A DNA stretch of 39,354 nt from Gammaproteobacteria bacterium (GTDB lineage Bacteria > Pseudomonadota > Gammaproteobacteria > JAADGQ01), in the NCBI GenBank assembly GCA_015490755.1, contig WFXF01000074.1, positions 1 through 39,354 of the forward strand, given 5' to 3'. The position numbers and the translations under genes were made by a program. Positions 31,586 through 39,354 of this stretch are shown one piece after another. The notes beneath the pieces were generated by a model. That model made no database searches. It saw only the letters and a list, made by a program, of their open reading frames with translations, and was not told the DNA's origin. Position 1 is the first letter of the stretch; every line of letters starts with the position of its first letter.

Positions 31586-32794
31586 TTATCGACAAGCCTT
31601 CGGCAAATCCCCTTTATATCCCATTCCATATTTAACCAGGAAATTTTTAAGTGGTGTGGCTCTGTTTGTCATATTCAATCCCAGATGACGCATAAACTGA
31701 ACGGGTGCCGTTTGATTGCCAAACAGGCGTTTGAATCCATCCATTGCGGCGAGCATGGCGAGGTTGTCGCCTTTGCGCCAGCGTTCGAAGCGGCGTAATA
31801 TTTGATGCGAGCCGATATCTTGACCTGCTTGATGCGCTTCCAGAACTACTTCGGTGAGCGCTGCTGCATCAAGCAGTCCTAAATTAACCCCCTGACCTGC
31901 AAGTGGGTGAACTGCGTGAGCGGCATCACCAGCGAGTGCCAGACGTGGGCGGGTATAGTTTGTGGTGTGTTGCAGTTTTAACTGAAAAGCTCCGCGCTGC
32001 CCCACTTCCACAATCGTTCCCAATTTACTTTCAAATGCCTGTTCCAGGTCTTGTTTGAAGAGTTCAACATCCATGGCGACCAACTGATCAGCGAGTGATG
32101 GGGAGGTGGACCAGACGATGGAACTATAGCCATTTTCGAGTGGTAAAAATGCCAGTGGGCCTGTGGGTAAAAATCGTTGCCAGGCTGCATTTTGATGAGA
32201 TTTTTCTGTTTTAACCACCGTGACAACAGCCTTGTGATCATATTGCCAGCCCTTAACGGAAATTCCAGCAATTTGCCGGACGCGTGAATTGGCACCATCC
32301 GTGCCAATGATTAATTTGGCGGCCAGTTTTTTGCCATCATCAAGTTCTAGCCAGGCATGATCTTTTTCAAAGGCCAATCGGGTGAAATTGACGGGGCAGA
32401 TGAATTCAATGTTGTCAAAATCAGCAAAGCGTTCAACTAATGCGGATTGGATCACGCTGTTTTCGATGATGTGGCCTAAGTTAGGCTCATTGATTTCAGC
32501 GGCATCAAAGTGAATTTCGCCGTGGCCGCCCGTGCTGTCCCACACATGCATTTGATTGTAAGGGGTGACCCGGCGCTGCTCCATGCCATGCCAAACGCCA
32601 AGGTTTTCAAAGAATCGCTGTGATGCGCGTGTAATGGCAGAAACGCGGATATCAAAGTGCTCAGGTGGCCACTGCATTTGTGGCGTATGGTTTTCAATGA
32701 TGCCGATGGTCAAATCACTGCCATCCAAAGCATTGGCAATGGCCGCGCCGACCATGCCACTGCCTACAATCAAAACATCGTAATCGGTCTTCAT
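31586..32794 (-). CDS. ubiI: UbiH/UbiI-family FAD hydroxylase, probably UbiI
   Basis: A 402-residue class A flavin monooxygenase of ubiquinone synthesis. The FAD-binding G-S-G-M-V-G-A-A-I-A is at about 11-20. G-T-D-G-A-N-S-R-V-R lies in the middle, and G-D-A-A-H-A-V-H-P-L-A-G-Q-G-V-N-L-G is near residue 288. UbiI-like hydroxylases act on the C5 position of the ring; the assignment among UbiI, UbiF and UbiM is by resemblance and by its place after ubiH. The ATG overlaps the ubiH stop by 4 bases. Confidence 0.88.
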   Translation of the reverse strand: MKTDYDVLIVGSGMVGAAIANALDGSDLTIGIIENHTPQMQWPPEHFDIRVSAITRASQRFFENLGVWHGMEQRRVTPYNQMHVWDSTGGHGEIHFDAAEINEPNLGHIIENSVIQSALVERFADFDNIEFICPVNFTRLAFEKDHAWLELDDGKKLAAKLIIGTDGANSRVRQIAGISVKGWQYDHKAVVTVVKTEKSHQNAAWQRFLPTGPLAFLPLENGYSSIVWSTSPSLADQLVAMDVELFKQDLEQAFESKLGTIVEVGQRGAFQLKLQHTTNYTRPRLALAGDAAHAVHPLAGQGVNLGLLDAAALTEVVLEAHQAGQDIGSHQILRRFERWRKGDNLAMLAAMDGFKRLFGNQTAPVQFMRHLGLNMTNRATPLKNFLVKYGMGYKGDLPKACR

Positions 32795-34020
32795 AGCGAT
32801 AATCCTCGGGTGAGTCGTGACTGCCTGCCTGCAATGCCCATGGCGTGCCTGGCCAATAGATGTTTGGCGGGTGGCAACAGGTCCAGCAGTGTCAGCACCT
32901 TATTGCGTGCGATTGCCACGGGAATGGAGGGTTGAGTGAACAGGCGAACCAAAGTGTCGGTGGCTGTCAGAACATTGCGATGATCTTGTTTACGCGCCTC
33001 GGCATACTGCTTTAGAGTGTTGATATCACCGGGATCATCTCCCTTTTGAGTCGCGTCTGCGATGGTTTCTGCCAGAGCAGCGACATCACGCAGCCCAAGG
33101 TTAAAGCCTTGTCCGGCGAGTGGGTGCAGGGAGTGAGCTGCATTTCCAATAATGGCAACGCGTGGGCGAACCTGCTCCAGTGCCTGAATGAGTTTAAGTG
33201 GATAAGCGAAGCGTGAGCCTGCTTTTGTTAAGCGACCCAGGCGATAGCCAAAACGCTCTTGCAGCCTTTTGAGAAAGGTCTCATCATCCAGATCAAGAAT
33301 CTCTTGCTGTTGATCGGTGCGGGCTGTCCAGACAACGGAGCAGCGATTTTCAGTCATCGGCAGTATGGCCAGTGGCCCGGTTTCAGTGAAGCGTTCAAAG
33401 GCTCTGTTTTGGTGAGGCAGCTCGGGTGTTACGTTCGTGATGATGGCGCTCTGCTGGTAGTTGCTGGTTTTTGTCTGAATGCCGAGCTTTTTACGGATGG
33501 CAGATTGCCCACCATCTGCGGCAACGAGCAGGCGAGTGGTGAGTGTTTTTGGTTTTGTAACGGTCAGTGTGACCTGGTTTGAGTCTGATTCGAGCGCTGT
33601 CCAGTGAGCCGGGCAGATGAAATCGATGTTACTCTGTTTATCGATATGCGCATGGAGGGTCTGGCCAATGCTGCGACCAGGCACGACATAACCAAGCGCA
33701 TCAACCGATTCATCTTTAGCGCTTAAATGGGTAAAGCCACAATGCCCTCGGTCTGAAACATGAATATGATCAATCGGGCAGGCATCATGTTGAAGTTCGT
33801 TCCAAACCCCAATGGATTTAAGAATGCGGTGGCTGCCGTAAGAGAGTGCGATGACCCGGTCATCATAACTGGGCTGGGTTTTAGCTGTGAGCGGGGTGCT
33901 TTCTATGATGCCGATGCGTAGCGGCTGGTTAGAAAGTGCAGCAGCAAGGCTGGCCCCCACCATGCCGCCGCCAATGATGAGAATGTCGTAATCAGTATCT
34001 CTCTTTATTGAACTGGACAT
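32791..34020 (-). CDS. ubiH: 2-octaprenyl-6-methoxyphenol hydroxylase UbiH
   Basis: About 409 residues, an FAD monooxygenase that hydroxylates the C1 position in ubiquinone synthesis. Markers: [10 protein letters not shown], the UbiH-type [21 protein letters not shown], and [22 protein letters not shown], where GN in place of GD is usual for UbiH. The start at 34020 is preferred to 34038 because GGAGGAG (34023-34029) lies directly upstream of it. That ribosome site and the first 16 bases are inside the end of tsaD, so the two genes are coupled. Confidence 0.93.
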   Translation of the reverse strand: MSSSIKRDTDYDILIIGGGMVGASLAAALSNQPLRIGIIESTPLTAKTQPSYDDRVIALSYGSHRILKSIGVWNELQHDACPIDHIHVSDRGHCGFTHLSAKDESVDALGYVVPGRSIGQTLHAHIDKQSNIDFICPAHWTALESDSNQVTLTVTKPKTLTTRLLVAADGGQSAIRKKLGIQTKTSNYQQSAIITNVTPELPHQNRAFERFTETGPLAILPMTENRCSVVWTARTDQQQEILDLDDETFLKRLQERFGYRLGRLTKAGSRFAYPLKLIQALEQVRPRVAIIGNAAHSLHPLAGQGFNLGLRDVAALAETIADATQKGDDPGDINTLKQYAEARKQDHRNVLTATDTLVRLFTQPSIPVAIARNKVLTLLDLLPPAKHLLARHAMGIAGRQSRLTRGLSL

Positions 34021-35024
34021 AACTCCTCCATGGGCCATCGAGCCCGGGCGTTAAATGCAAGCGACTCATGTTGACCGGCTTTGAGCCTTAAATAGCCCGC
34101 ATAGGCAATCATGGCACCATTATCGGTGCAAAATTCAAAGCGAGGATAATAAACTTCGCTTTGTAATTTTTCTGAAAGCAGGTTCAATCGTTCTCGTAAA
34201 CGTTTATTGGCTCCAACACCACCGGCAATCACCAGCCGTTTAATACCTGTTTGTTTGATCGCACGTTGGCACTTGATTGCGATTGTATCTGCCACCGCCT
34301 CCTGGAAGGCGCAGGCAATATCGGCTTTGGTCTGCTCATCGGGTGAATTAAACTGATGAAGCGTGTTCACCGAAAATGTTTTAAGGCCACTGAAGCTAAA
34401 ATCAAGCCCGGGACGATTAGTCATGGGGCGTGGAAAGTGAAAACGATCAGGGTTGCCTTGTTTGGCGGCCTCGGTAATCGCAGGGCCGCCGGGATAACTG
34501 AGACCGAGCATTTTAGCGGTTTTATCGAACGCTTCACCGGCGGCATCGTCCAGTGTTTCCCCTAACAGCTCATAGCGACCCACTCCTTCAACCTTAATCA
34601 GTTGAGTATGACCGCCGGAAACAAGCAGGGCAATAAAAGGAAATTGGGGCGGTTTATCTTCCAGCATGGAGGCCAGAAGATGACCTTCCATATGGTGAAC
34701 AGCAATCGCGGGCACTTGCCATGCCAATGCCAGACTTCGTCCGATGGATGTGCCGACCAACAATGCACCAACCAAACCAGGGCCAGAAGTGTAAGCAACG
34801 CCCTGGATCTCCCGGGCTGAGACATTAGCCTCTTTCATGACTTGTTTGATGAGTGGAATGGTTTTTCGAATATGGTCACGGGAAGCTAATTCAGGCACAA
34901 CGCCGCCATACTCCACATGAAGTGCAATCTGACTATGAAGCGCATGCGCCATGATGCCCTGTTCAGCATCATAGATGGCGATGCCCGTTTCATCACATGA
35001 AGTTTCAATTCCGAGTATTTTCAT
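34005..35024 (-). CDS. tsaD: tRNA threonylcarbamoyladenosine transferase TsaD
   Basis: A 339-residue ASKHA-fold protein that, with TsaB and TsaE, transfers threonylcarbamoyl to A37 of ANN-decoding tRNAs. It begins [13 protein letters not shown]. The metal ligands H111 and H115 are in H-H-M-E-G-H, and the C-terminal D-N-G-A-M-I-A aspartate completes the site. G-G-H-T-Q-L and [11 protein letters not shown] are also present. Length is normal. It leads tsaD-ubiH-ubiI and diverges from the large surface-protein gene across 99 bases. Confidence 0.97.
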   Translation of the reverse strand: MKILGIETSCDETGIAIYDAEQGIMAHALHSQIALHVEYGGVVPELASRDHIRKTIPLIKQVMKEANVSAREIQGVAYTSGPGLVGALLVGTSIGRSLALAWQVPAIAVHHMEGHLLASMLEDKPPQFPFIALLVSGGHTQLIKVEGVGRYELLGETLDDAAGEAFDKTAKMLGLSYPGGPAITEAAKQGNPDRFHFPRPMTNRPGLDFSFSGLKTFSVNTLHQFNSPDEQTKADIACAFQEAVADTIAIKCQRAIKQTGIKRLVIAGGVGANKRLRERLNLLSEKLQSEVYYPRFEFCTDNGAMIAYAGYLRLKAGQHESLAFNARARWPMEELCPVQ

Positions 35025-35129
35025 GTGTGTATAGTACCTGAAATGGTCGTTTTTTGTGATTTTAGTTTTTTCGCCAATATCCGCTACCGTTCATGATAAA
35101 CACTAAAAAAGTAACTCAAGGGAATGAAA

Positions 35130-38100
35130 ATGAAGAATAATCTGTTAATCTTTCAACGTTACAAGTTTGCCGCCACTTTAACGGGAATACTGTTGTCATG
35201 TCTATTGGCGACCGCTGTTTGGGCCAAGGGGGAGGCGACCAACATATATTCCTCGCCAAGTAATGCGGAAGCTCAGGCGCAATATACAGGTGTTATAGAT
35301 AATAATGTCTATCGCTGGGGGCAGGGAAGCGATGGTCAGGGTACGGATGGTAATCGACTGATTGATGGGTTCTCGCTGGATGGTGGTACAACACGCTACG
35401 ACTATCAGAGCGTTGCAGGTGTGGTGAGAATTATTCGTTCGAATAGCGATACGCCCTGTGGATTATTTGCTGAAACAACCGGAGTTGCTTTTAACTATCA
35501 GCCTGACTTTCCGGGCGATTCCGATGGTAAAAATTGTGATATGGCAAAGGTGATGGCAGGTCGAGTCATAAATGTTGGTGCACTGGATCTATTTAACAAT
35601 GTTGGAGGCGAAGCTAAAAATATAGAGCGAGTGGATTTTATTTTTAATAGCGGGATTACTGTTACAGCAGCCTCTTTAAATGTTGCAGGTCATGTTGTGA
35701 CTGAAAAGTCAGGTAATAATAGCGTCAAAATTGCCGCCATAACTGCTCTTGATGGATCGGGAAACCCTTCTGTATACGGTGATTTATTAACCATTTATGC
35801 TGAGGGCGATGCGAGCTGTTTAGCCCCCACAAATAATATCTGCTATGGAACCCCGGGAGGCAATAGAGAGTATGAGTTTCTTCATACCGCTGATGCAGCG
35901 GTTCCATTAGAAAAAGTGGGTGGCAATACCGAACCGCTGGGATTGGCGTTTGTTTCACAGGCTGATCTGGGTTTGGCGCAAGGTACAACCTATTATGGCT
36001 TCTCCTATTTTGCACCGGATGTTGATCCGGTGAACAATAATCTTCATGACCTGACTGATCCAGGCACTTTTCCTTCAGATACGAGCAAAGCTGGGGTTGG
36101 CCTGGGGGATGCAGATATATTTGGTGGCACTGCCGGATATTTTGTTCTGAACAGCTTGATGAAAAATATTTCAGGAGATGTCGTTGATGCATCTGCGAAT
36201 GGTATTGAAAATGTGACGGTGAGCTTGTATCGAAATGATGGTAGCGATGCAAGTGGGTATGATGCGGCAGATACATTATTGGAATCCGTTGTAACAAATG
36301 CTGGTGGTGTCTATAGTTTTTCTCGTGTGATGCCAGATATCTATATCATTCGGGTGGATAGTAGTGATAGCGATTTGACCACTGATGGTTATACAACGAA
36401 TACAGAAAACCTGATGGTGACCGTTGCCAATTCTGACCTTGTCAGTCAGCGCTTTAACTTTGTGTTACCGCAAATTACTGGCAGCGTATTTAGTGATGCA
36501 GACAGCGACAATATCAGGGATGCAGGCGAAGGTGTTTCAGGTGTCACGGTTCGTTTATACAGTGACCAAAATATGACCAGTCAGGTGGGTACTGACAAGG
36601 TGACCGATGGGGATGGTCTGTTTACTTTTAGCGATGTGGTTAATGGTGCGTACTTCCTGTTCGTGGATCAAGGCAGTAGCCAGGGTTTGAACGGGCTTGT
36701 AACCAGTACCGCCAACCCACTGTCAGTGATGGTGCAAAACGGTATTAATATAACAACCAGTTTTCCGTTTGTGGCAGTCCCACCTACAACCTATTCGTTA
36801 ATGGGCACTGTATTTCAAGATGAGGATGGTGATGGTCTGTTAGCGGGTAGTGGAGAATCCGGTATTAGTGGCGTGACTGTGACTCTTTTCGACAATAACA
36901 TGGCTCAAAAAGGAACGACTGATACGGCTTCTGATGGTACTTATACCTTCAATAGCGTCGTAGCGGGTGACTATAGCGTGCAGGTCGATTCTACGGATGG
37001 GCCGGCCGGATATGCAATCGCTCAATCTGACAACCCGGAAACAATCACTCTTGGTGCGAACACAACAGTCAACTTTCCATTTGGTGTTGATACCGATGGT
37101 GATGCCATTCCTGATGGCAATGATATTGATGATGATAACGATGGAATTCTTGACAGCGTTGAGCAAAGTGGAGGCAATGATGTTGATACCGATGGTGACG
37201 GTATTTATGACCGACTGGATTTAGACAGTGACAACGACGGTATTTTGGACGCTGTTGAGTCCGGTGCCAGTGATATGACAGCAGTGACCGTTGCAAATGG
37301 CCGTGTCACTGGCGCAGTGGGAGCCAATGGCTTGCCTGATTCGGTTGAGAGTGGCAGCGAAACTGGTAACGTTGGTTATGCATTGCTTGATACAGATGGC
37401 GATACAAAATCAGATTTTCGTGATTTAGATTCGGATAATGATGGAATCTCTGATGCCGTTGAAGGTGGCAGTACAGACCCTGATGGTAATGGTTATATTG
37501 GTAGTGGCGATCCTCTGACACTGGCCAGTGGTGACGTAAATAGCCATGGTATTCCTTTGCTTGCTGGCAGCGCTGTAGTTTTAACTCCACCGAATACAGA
37601 TGGTGATTCGGTTCCCGATTACCGCGATCTGGACAGTGATAATGATGGTATTATTGATGTTGTCGAGGCCGGTGGCACAGATGCAGAACCCAACGGGTAT
37701 ATTGGCTCGGGTTCTCCTCCAGCAATTAATGAGTTGGGAGTTCCCCTTGTAGGGTTGCTTGTTGTTGCTACGGACACAGATGGCGATGGTTTGCCAGATT
37801 TTCTGGAGCTGGATTCTGATAATGATGGCATGAAAGACATTGTTGAAGCAGGTTATGTCGATAGTAATGGGGATGGTCGGGTCGATAACTTTTCCGATGC
37901 AGACGGTGATGGAGCGGGTAATCCGCTTGGGTTTTCCGCAGCAGCAGATTTTCCTGATATTGATTTCGATGGTATTCCAGATTATCAAGATAAAGTGAGT
38001 CAGCCGCCACGCTTGGAAACAGGGCTGGATGGTATGGGGTGTACACTTGGTGACAATCGTTCCGTTGACCCCATATTTCCACTGCTTATTTTATTTGCAT

Positions 38101-39200
38101 CCATATATCTGTTGCGCGGACGCTTTTTGAAAGGACGTGATAAAAAAAAAGAAGGGAGGTTAGCTGCCAAAAGACTCAGCGTGATGTTTGTCGGAATGGT
38201 ATTAATATTTCCCGTAACACTCTCTTCAGCCGATGAAGAAACAGAGTTTCAAAGCCGTTGGTATGGTGGTTTGGGAATTGGTATTTCTGAATTAGAGCCA
38301 GACCCTAACAGCACTTCATTTACTGTTGATGAAACGCGTAGCAAAGGCGGCAAACTGTTTCTGGGTTATGATTTGTTTAAACGCTTAAGCATTGAAGCCT
38401 ATTATTCAGATGTTGGTGAAGCAGAGATTGGCTCAACTTATCCTGGTATTTCTGACGGCACGATCGGTTATAAAGACTACGGTATCAGCGCTCTGTATTA
38501 TGTTTTTAAACAGCATGAAGCTCACGAAGGTTTTGGCTTGTTCGGTCGAGTGGGCTTGGGGCGAATGAACAATGATACCGAGCTGCCTTATGAGCGGCTC
38601 AATGATAATCATGCCATGCTTGGTGCAGGCTTGGAGTACGCTTTTGACAATGGTTTTGCTCTGCGCGCGGAGCTTGACTATTACGATACAGATTCCCGTT
38701 TGTATGCGCTGAGCTTTATGAAGCGTTTTGGCAGTAATAAACAGGAAAAACTTGTGCCCGAACCTCAATTAGAGCCAGAACCCATTGTAGCTGTAGTTCC
38801 AGTAGCACCTGTTGTTATGGAACCAGAGATCGTGCCAGCACCACCCATCGTGGAAGCGGTGACAATAGGTCAGCTTGGTATCGTCTACTTTGATACAGAC
38901 TCTTTCGCTCTCACCGCAACAGAGCGTGCCACTCTTGATGACGTGGCTGCTGAATTATTGCGTGTGCCAGAAGCTAGGATTGAAGTACTGGGACACACCG
39001 ACAGTCGAGGCTCAAATGCTTATAATCATCTTCTGTCAGAAAGGCGGGCGTATGCGGCTATCGACTACCTGAACAGTAAAGGAATTTCATATAGCCGCAT
39101 GAGAGCCCGAGCTCTTGGTGAAGATAGCCCCGTTGCGAGTAATCAAAATGGAGAGGGGCGTAGACTGAACCGTCGAGTGGAGTTTCGAGTGATCGAATAA
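35130..39200 (+). CDS. SdrD/thrombospondin-repeat surface protein fused to an OmpA-family protein
   Basis: 1356 residues. The ATG at 35130 is preferred to 35124 because AAGGG (35118-35122) is 7 bases from it. Order: signal peptide to about 32; an uncharacterised beta-rich region (33-345); three SdrD/Cna-B-like domains (about 349-448, 449-554, 555-653); thrombospondin type 3 Asp repeats (about 654-956). Next is a CTERM-like end: Cys971, V-D-P at 979-981, hydrophobic 982-995, then R-G-R. Basic loop 996-1015 follows. A second signal-like helix is at about 1016-1031 with S-S-A at 1032-1034. An 8-strand-type beta-barrel (about 1042-1205), a Pro/Glu linker and an OmpA peptidoglycan-binding domain (1246-1356, with G-H-T-D-S-R-G and L-S-E-R-R-A) end it. 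Each half looks like a whole exported protein. Role: probably surface display plus an outer-membrane anchor; function unknown. Confidence 0.9.
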   Translation: MKNNLLIFQRYKFAATLTGILLSCLLATAVWAKGEATNIYSSPSNAEAQAQYTGVIDNNVYRWGQGSDGQGTDGNRLIDGFSLDGGTTRYDYQSVAGVVRIIRSNSDTPCGLFAETTGVAFNYQPDFPGDSDGKNCDMAKVMAGRVINVGALDLFNNVGGEAKNIERVDFIFNSGITVTAASLNVAGHVVTEKSGNNSVKIAAITALDGSGNPSVYGDLLTIYAEGDASCLAPTNNICYGTPGGNREYEFLHTADAAVPLEKVGGNTEPLGLAFVSQADLGLAQGTTYYGFSYFAPDVDPVNNNLHDLTDPGTFPSDTSKAGVGLGDADIFGGTAGYFVLNSLMKNISGDVVDASANGIENVTVSLYRNDGSDASGYDAADTLLESVVTNAGGVYSFSRVMPDIYIIRVDSSDSDLTTDGYTTNTENLMVTVANSDLVSQRFNFVLPQITGSVFSDADSDNIRDAGEGVSGVTVRLYSDQNMTSQVGTDKVTDGDGLFTFSDVVNGAYFLFVDQGSSQGLNGLVTSTANPLSVMVQNGINITTSFPFVAVPPTTYSLMGTVFQDEDGDGLLAGSGESGISGVTVTLFDNNMAQKGTTDTASDGTYTFNSVVAGDYSVQVDSTDGPAGYAIAQSDNPETITLGANTTVNFPFGVDTDGDAIPDGNDIDDDNDGILDSVEQSGGNDVDTDGDGIYDRLDLDSDNDGILDAVESGASDMTAVTVANGRVTGAVGANGLPDSVESGSETGNVGYALLDTDGDTKSDFRDLDSDNDGISDAVEGGSTDPDGNGYIGSGDPLTLASGDVNSHGIPLLAGSAVVLTPPNTDGDSVPDYRDLDSDNDGIIDVVEAGGTDAEPNGYIGSGSPPAINELGVPLVGLLVVATDTDGDGLPDFLELDSDNDGMKDIVEAGYVDSNGDGRVDNFSDADGDGAGNPLGFSAAADFPDIDFDGIPDYQDKVSQPPRLETGLDGMGCTLGDNRSVDPIFPLLILFASIYLLRGRFLKGRDKKKEGRLAAKRLSVMFVGMVLIFPVTLSSADEETEFQSRWYGGLGIGISELEPDPNSTSFTVDETRSKGGKLFLGYDLFKRLSIEAYYSDVGEAEIGSTYPGISDGTIGYKDYGISALYYVFKQHEAHEGFGLFGRVGLGRMNNDTELPYERLNDNHAMLGAGLEYAFDNGFALRAELDYYDTDSRLYALSFMKRFGSNKQEKLVPEPQLEPEPIVAVVPVAPVVMEPEIVPAPPIVEAVTIGQLGIVYFDTDSFALTATERATLDDVAAELLRVPEARIEVLGHTDSRGSNAYNHLLSERRAYAAIDYLNSKGISYSRMRARALGEDSPVASNQNGEGRRLNRRVEFRVIE
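38142..38159 (+). other. A9 homopolymer at the fusion junction, followed by GGGAGG
   Basis: Nine A residues (38142-38150) encode three lysines in the basic loop between the two halves of the fused protein. With eight A residues the frame would end at TAG seven codons after the Asp codon at 38139. A GGGAGG element (38154-38159) follows. A9 runs are known sites of transcriptional slippage, of phase variation and of sequencing error. Confidence 0.6.
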
Positions 39201-39217
39201 ATAAGGAACGTTCACGA

Positions 39218-39353
39218 AATAACTTCTGCACTCTGGCTTGCCCTTTTACTCCGGCTCAAACGATCTCAATCGTTACATAGGCCAGCAGCTATGCGCCTCT
39301 TGAGATCGTTTGAGCCGAAGCAAAATTTCTACGCAATAGTTGCAGAAGTTATT
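39218..39353. repeat. Nested inverted repeat, MITE- or IS-end-like
   Basis: Outer arms AATAACTTCTGCA (39218-39230) and its perfect complement (39341-39353) enclose 18-base arms at 39252-39269 and 39300-39317, also perfect. These in turn enclose CATAG (39276-39280) and CTATG (39289-39293) around an 8-base loop. No reading frame of note lies inside. The element could fold into a long hairpin, and may end transcription of the preceding gene. It reaches within one base of the window edge, so a longer element cannot be excluded. Confidence 0.75.
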
Positions 39354-39354
39354 C

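Noticed and set aside
37080-37990. Repeated Asp-rich DNA segments as a CRISPR-like or satellite repeat
   Set aside because: The repeats are in frame, vary in length and encode thrombospondin type 3 calcium loops, so the repetition is at protein level.
35725-38088. Several minus-strand frames of 75-190 residues under the large surface protein
   Set aside because: They are His-, Ile- or Tyr-rich shadows of the Asp/Gly-rich repeats on the plus strand.

Overview
The window looks like chromosomal core genome of a gammaproteobacterium. The evidence is the linked mrcA/pilMNOPQ/aroK/aroB block, the lptD-surA pair, ubiH-ubiI for aerobic ubiquinone synthesis, groSL behind a sigma-32 type promoter, and type IV pilus genes. 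Base composition is moderately AT-rich. I cannot name a genus. No tRNA, rRNA, CRISPR array, prophage or complete insertion sequence is visible, and no stretch over 300 bases lacks a gene.

Layout from left to right. A truncated lipoprotein gene (minus strand) runs off the left edge. Next is a three-gene AmmeMemoRadiSam set: a radical SAM enzyme on minus, diverging from MEMO-like and AMMECR1-like genes on plus. Then come pilU, a bidirectional terminator, groSL (minus), and argH-lptD-surA (plus). A minus-strand ECF-type cobalt/nickel importer (cbiM, cbiQ, cbiO) with an overlapping histidine phosphatase gene follows; it is interrupted between cbiQ and cbiO by a tacAT-type toxin-antitoxin pair. 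After this come hemL, then aroK-aroB-dgt. A large Ig-like/DUF11 lipoprotein gene sits between aroK and pilQ. pilMNOPQ (minus) diverges from mrcA (plus), whose stop codon overlaps that of the convergent murJ. tsaD-ubiH-ubiI (minus) diverges from a very large surface-protein gene that ends near the right edge, where a nested inverted repeat fills the last 137 bases.

Much of the window concerns the cell envelope: LptD assembly and its chaperone SurA, PBP1A and the lipid II flippase MurJ, the pilus alignment complex and secretin, and three surface-type proteins. A second theme is tetrapyrrole and metal supply: hemL beside a cobalt/nickel importer whose last gene encodes a CobC-like phosphatase.

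The most unusual object is the 35130-39200 gene. One reading frame joins a complete exported SdrD/thrombospondin-repeat protein, including a CTERM-like C-terminal sorting signal, to a complete OmpA-type protein with its own signal-peptide-like segment. The two are separated by a strongly basic loop containing an A9 tract. It could be a bacterial polyprotein cleaved by signal peptidase, or two genes fused by a one-base change in the A9 tract.
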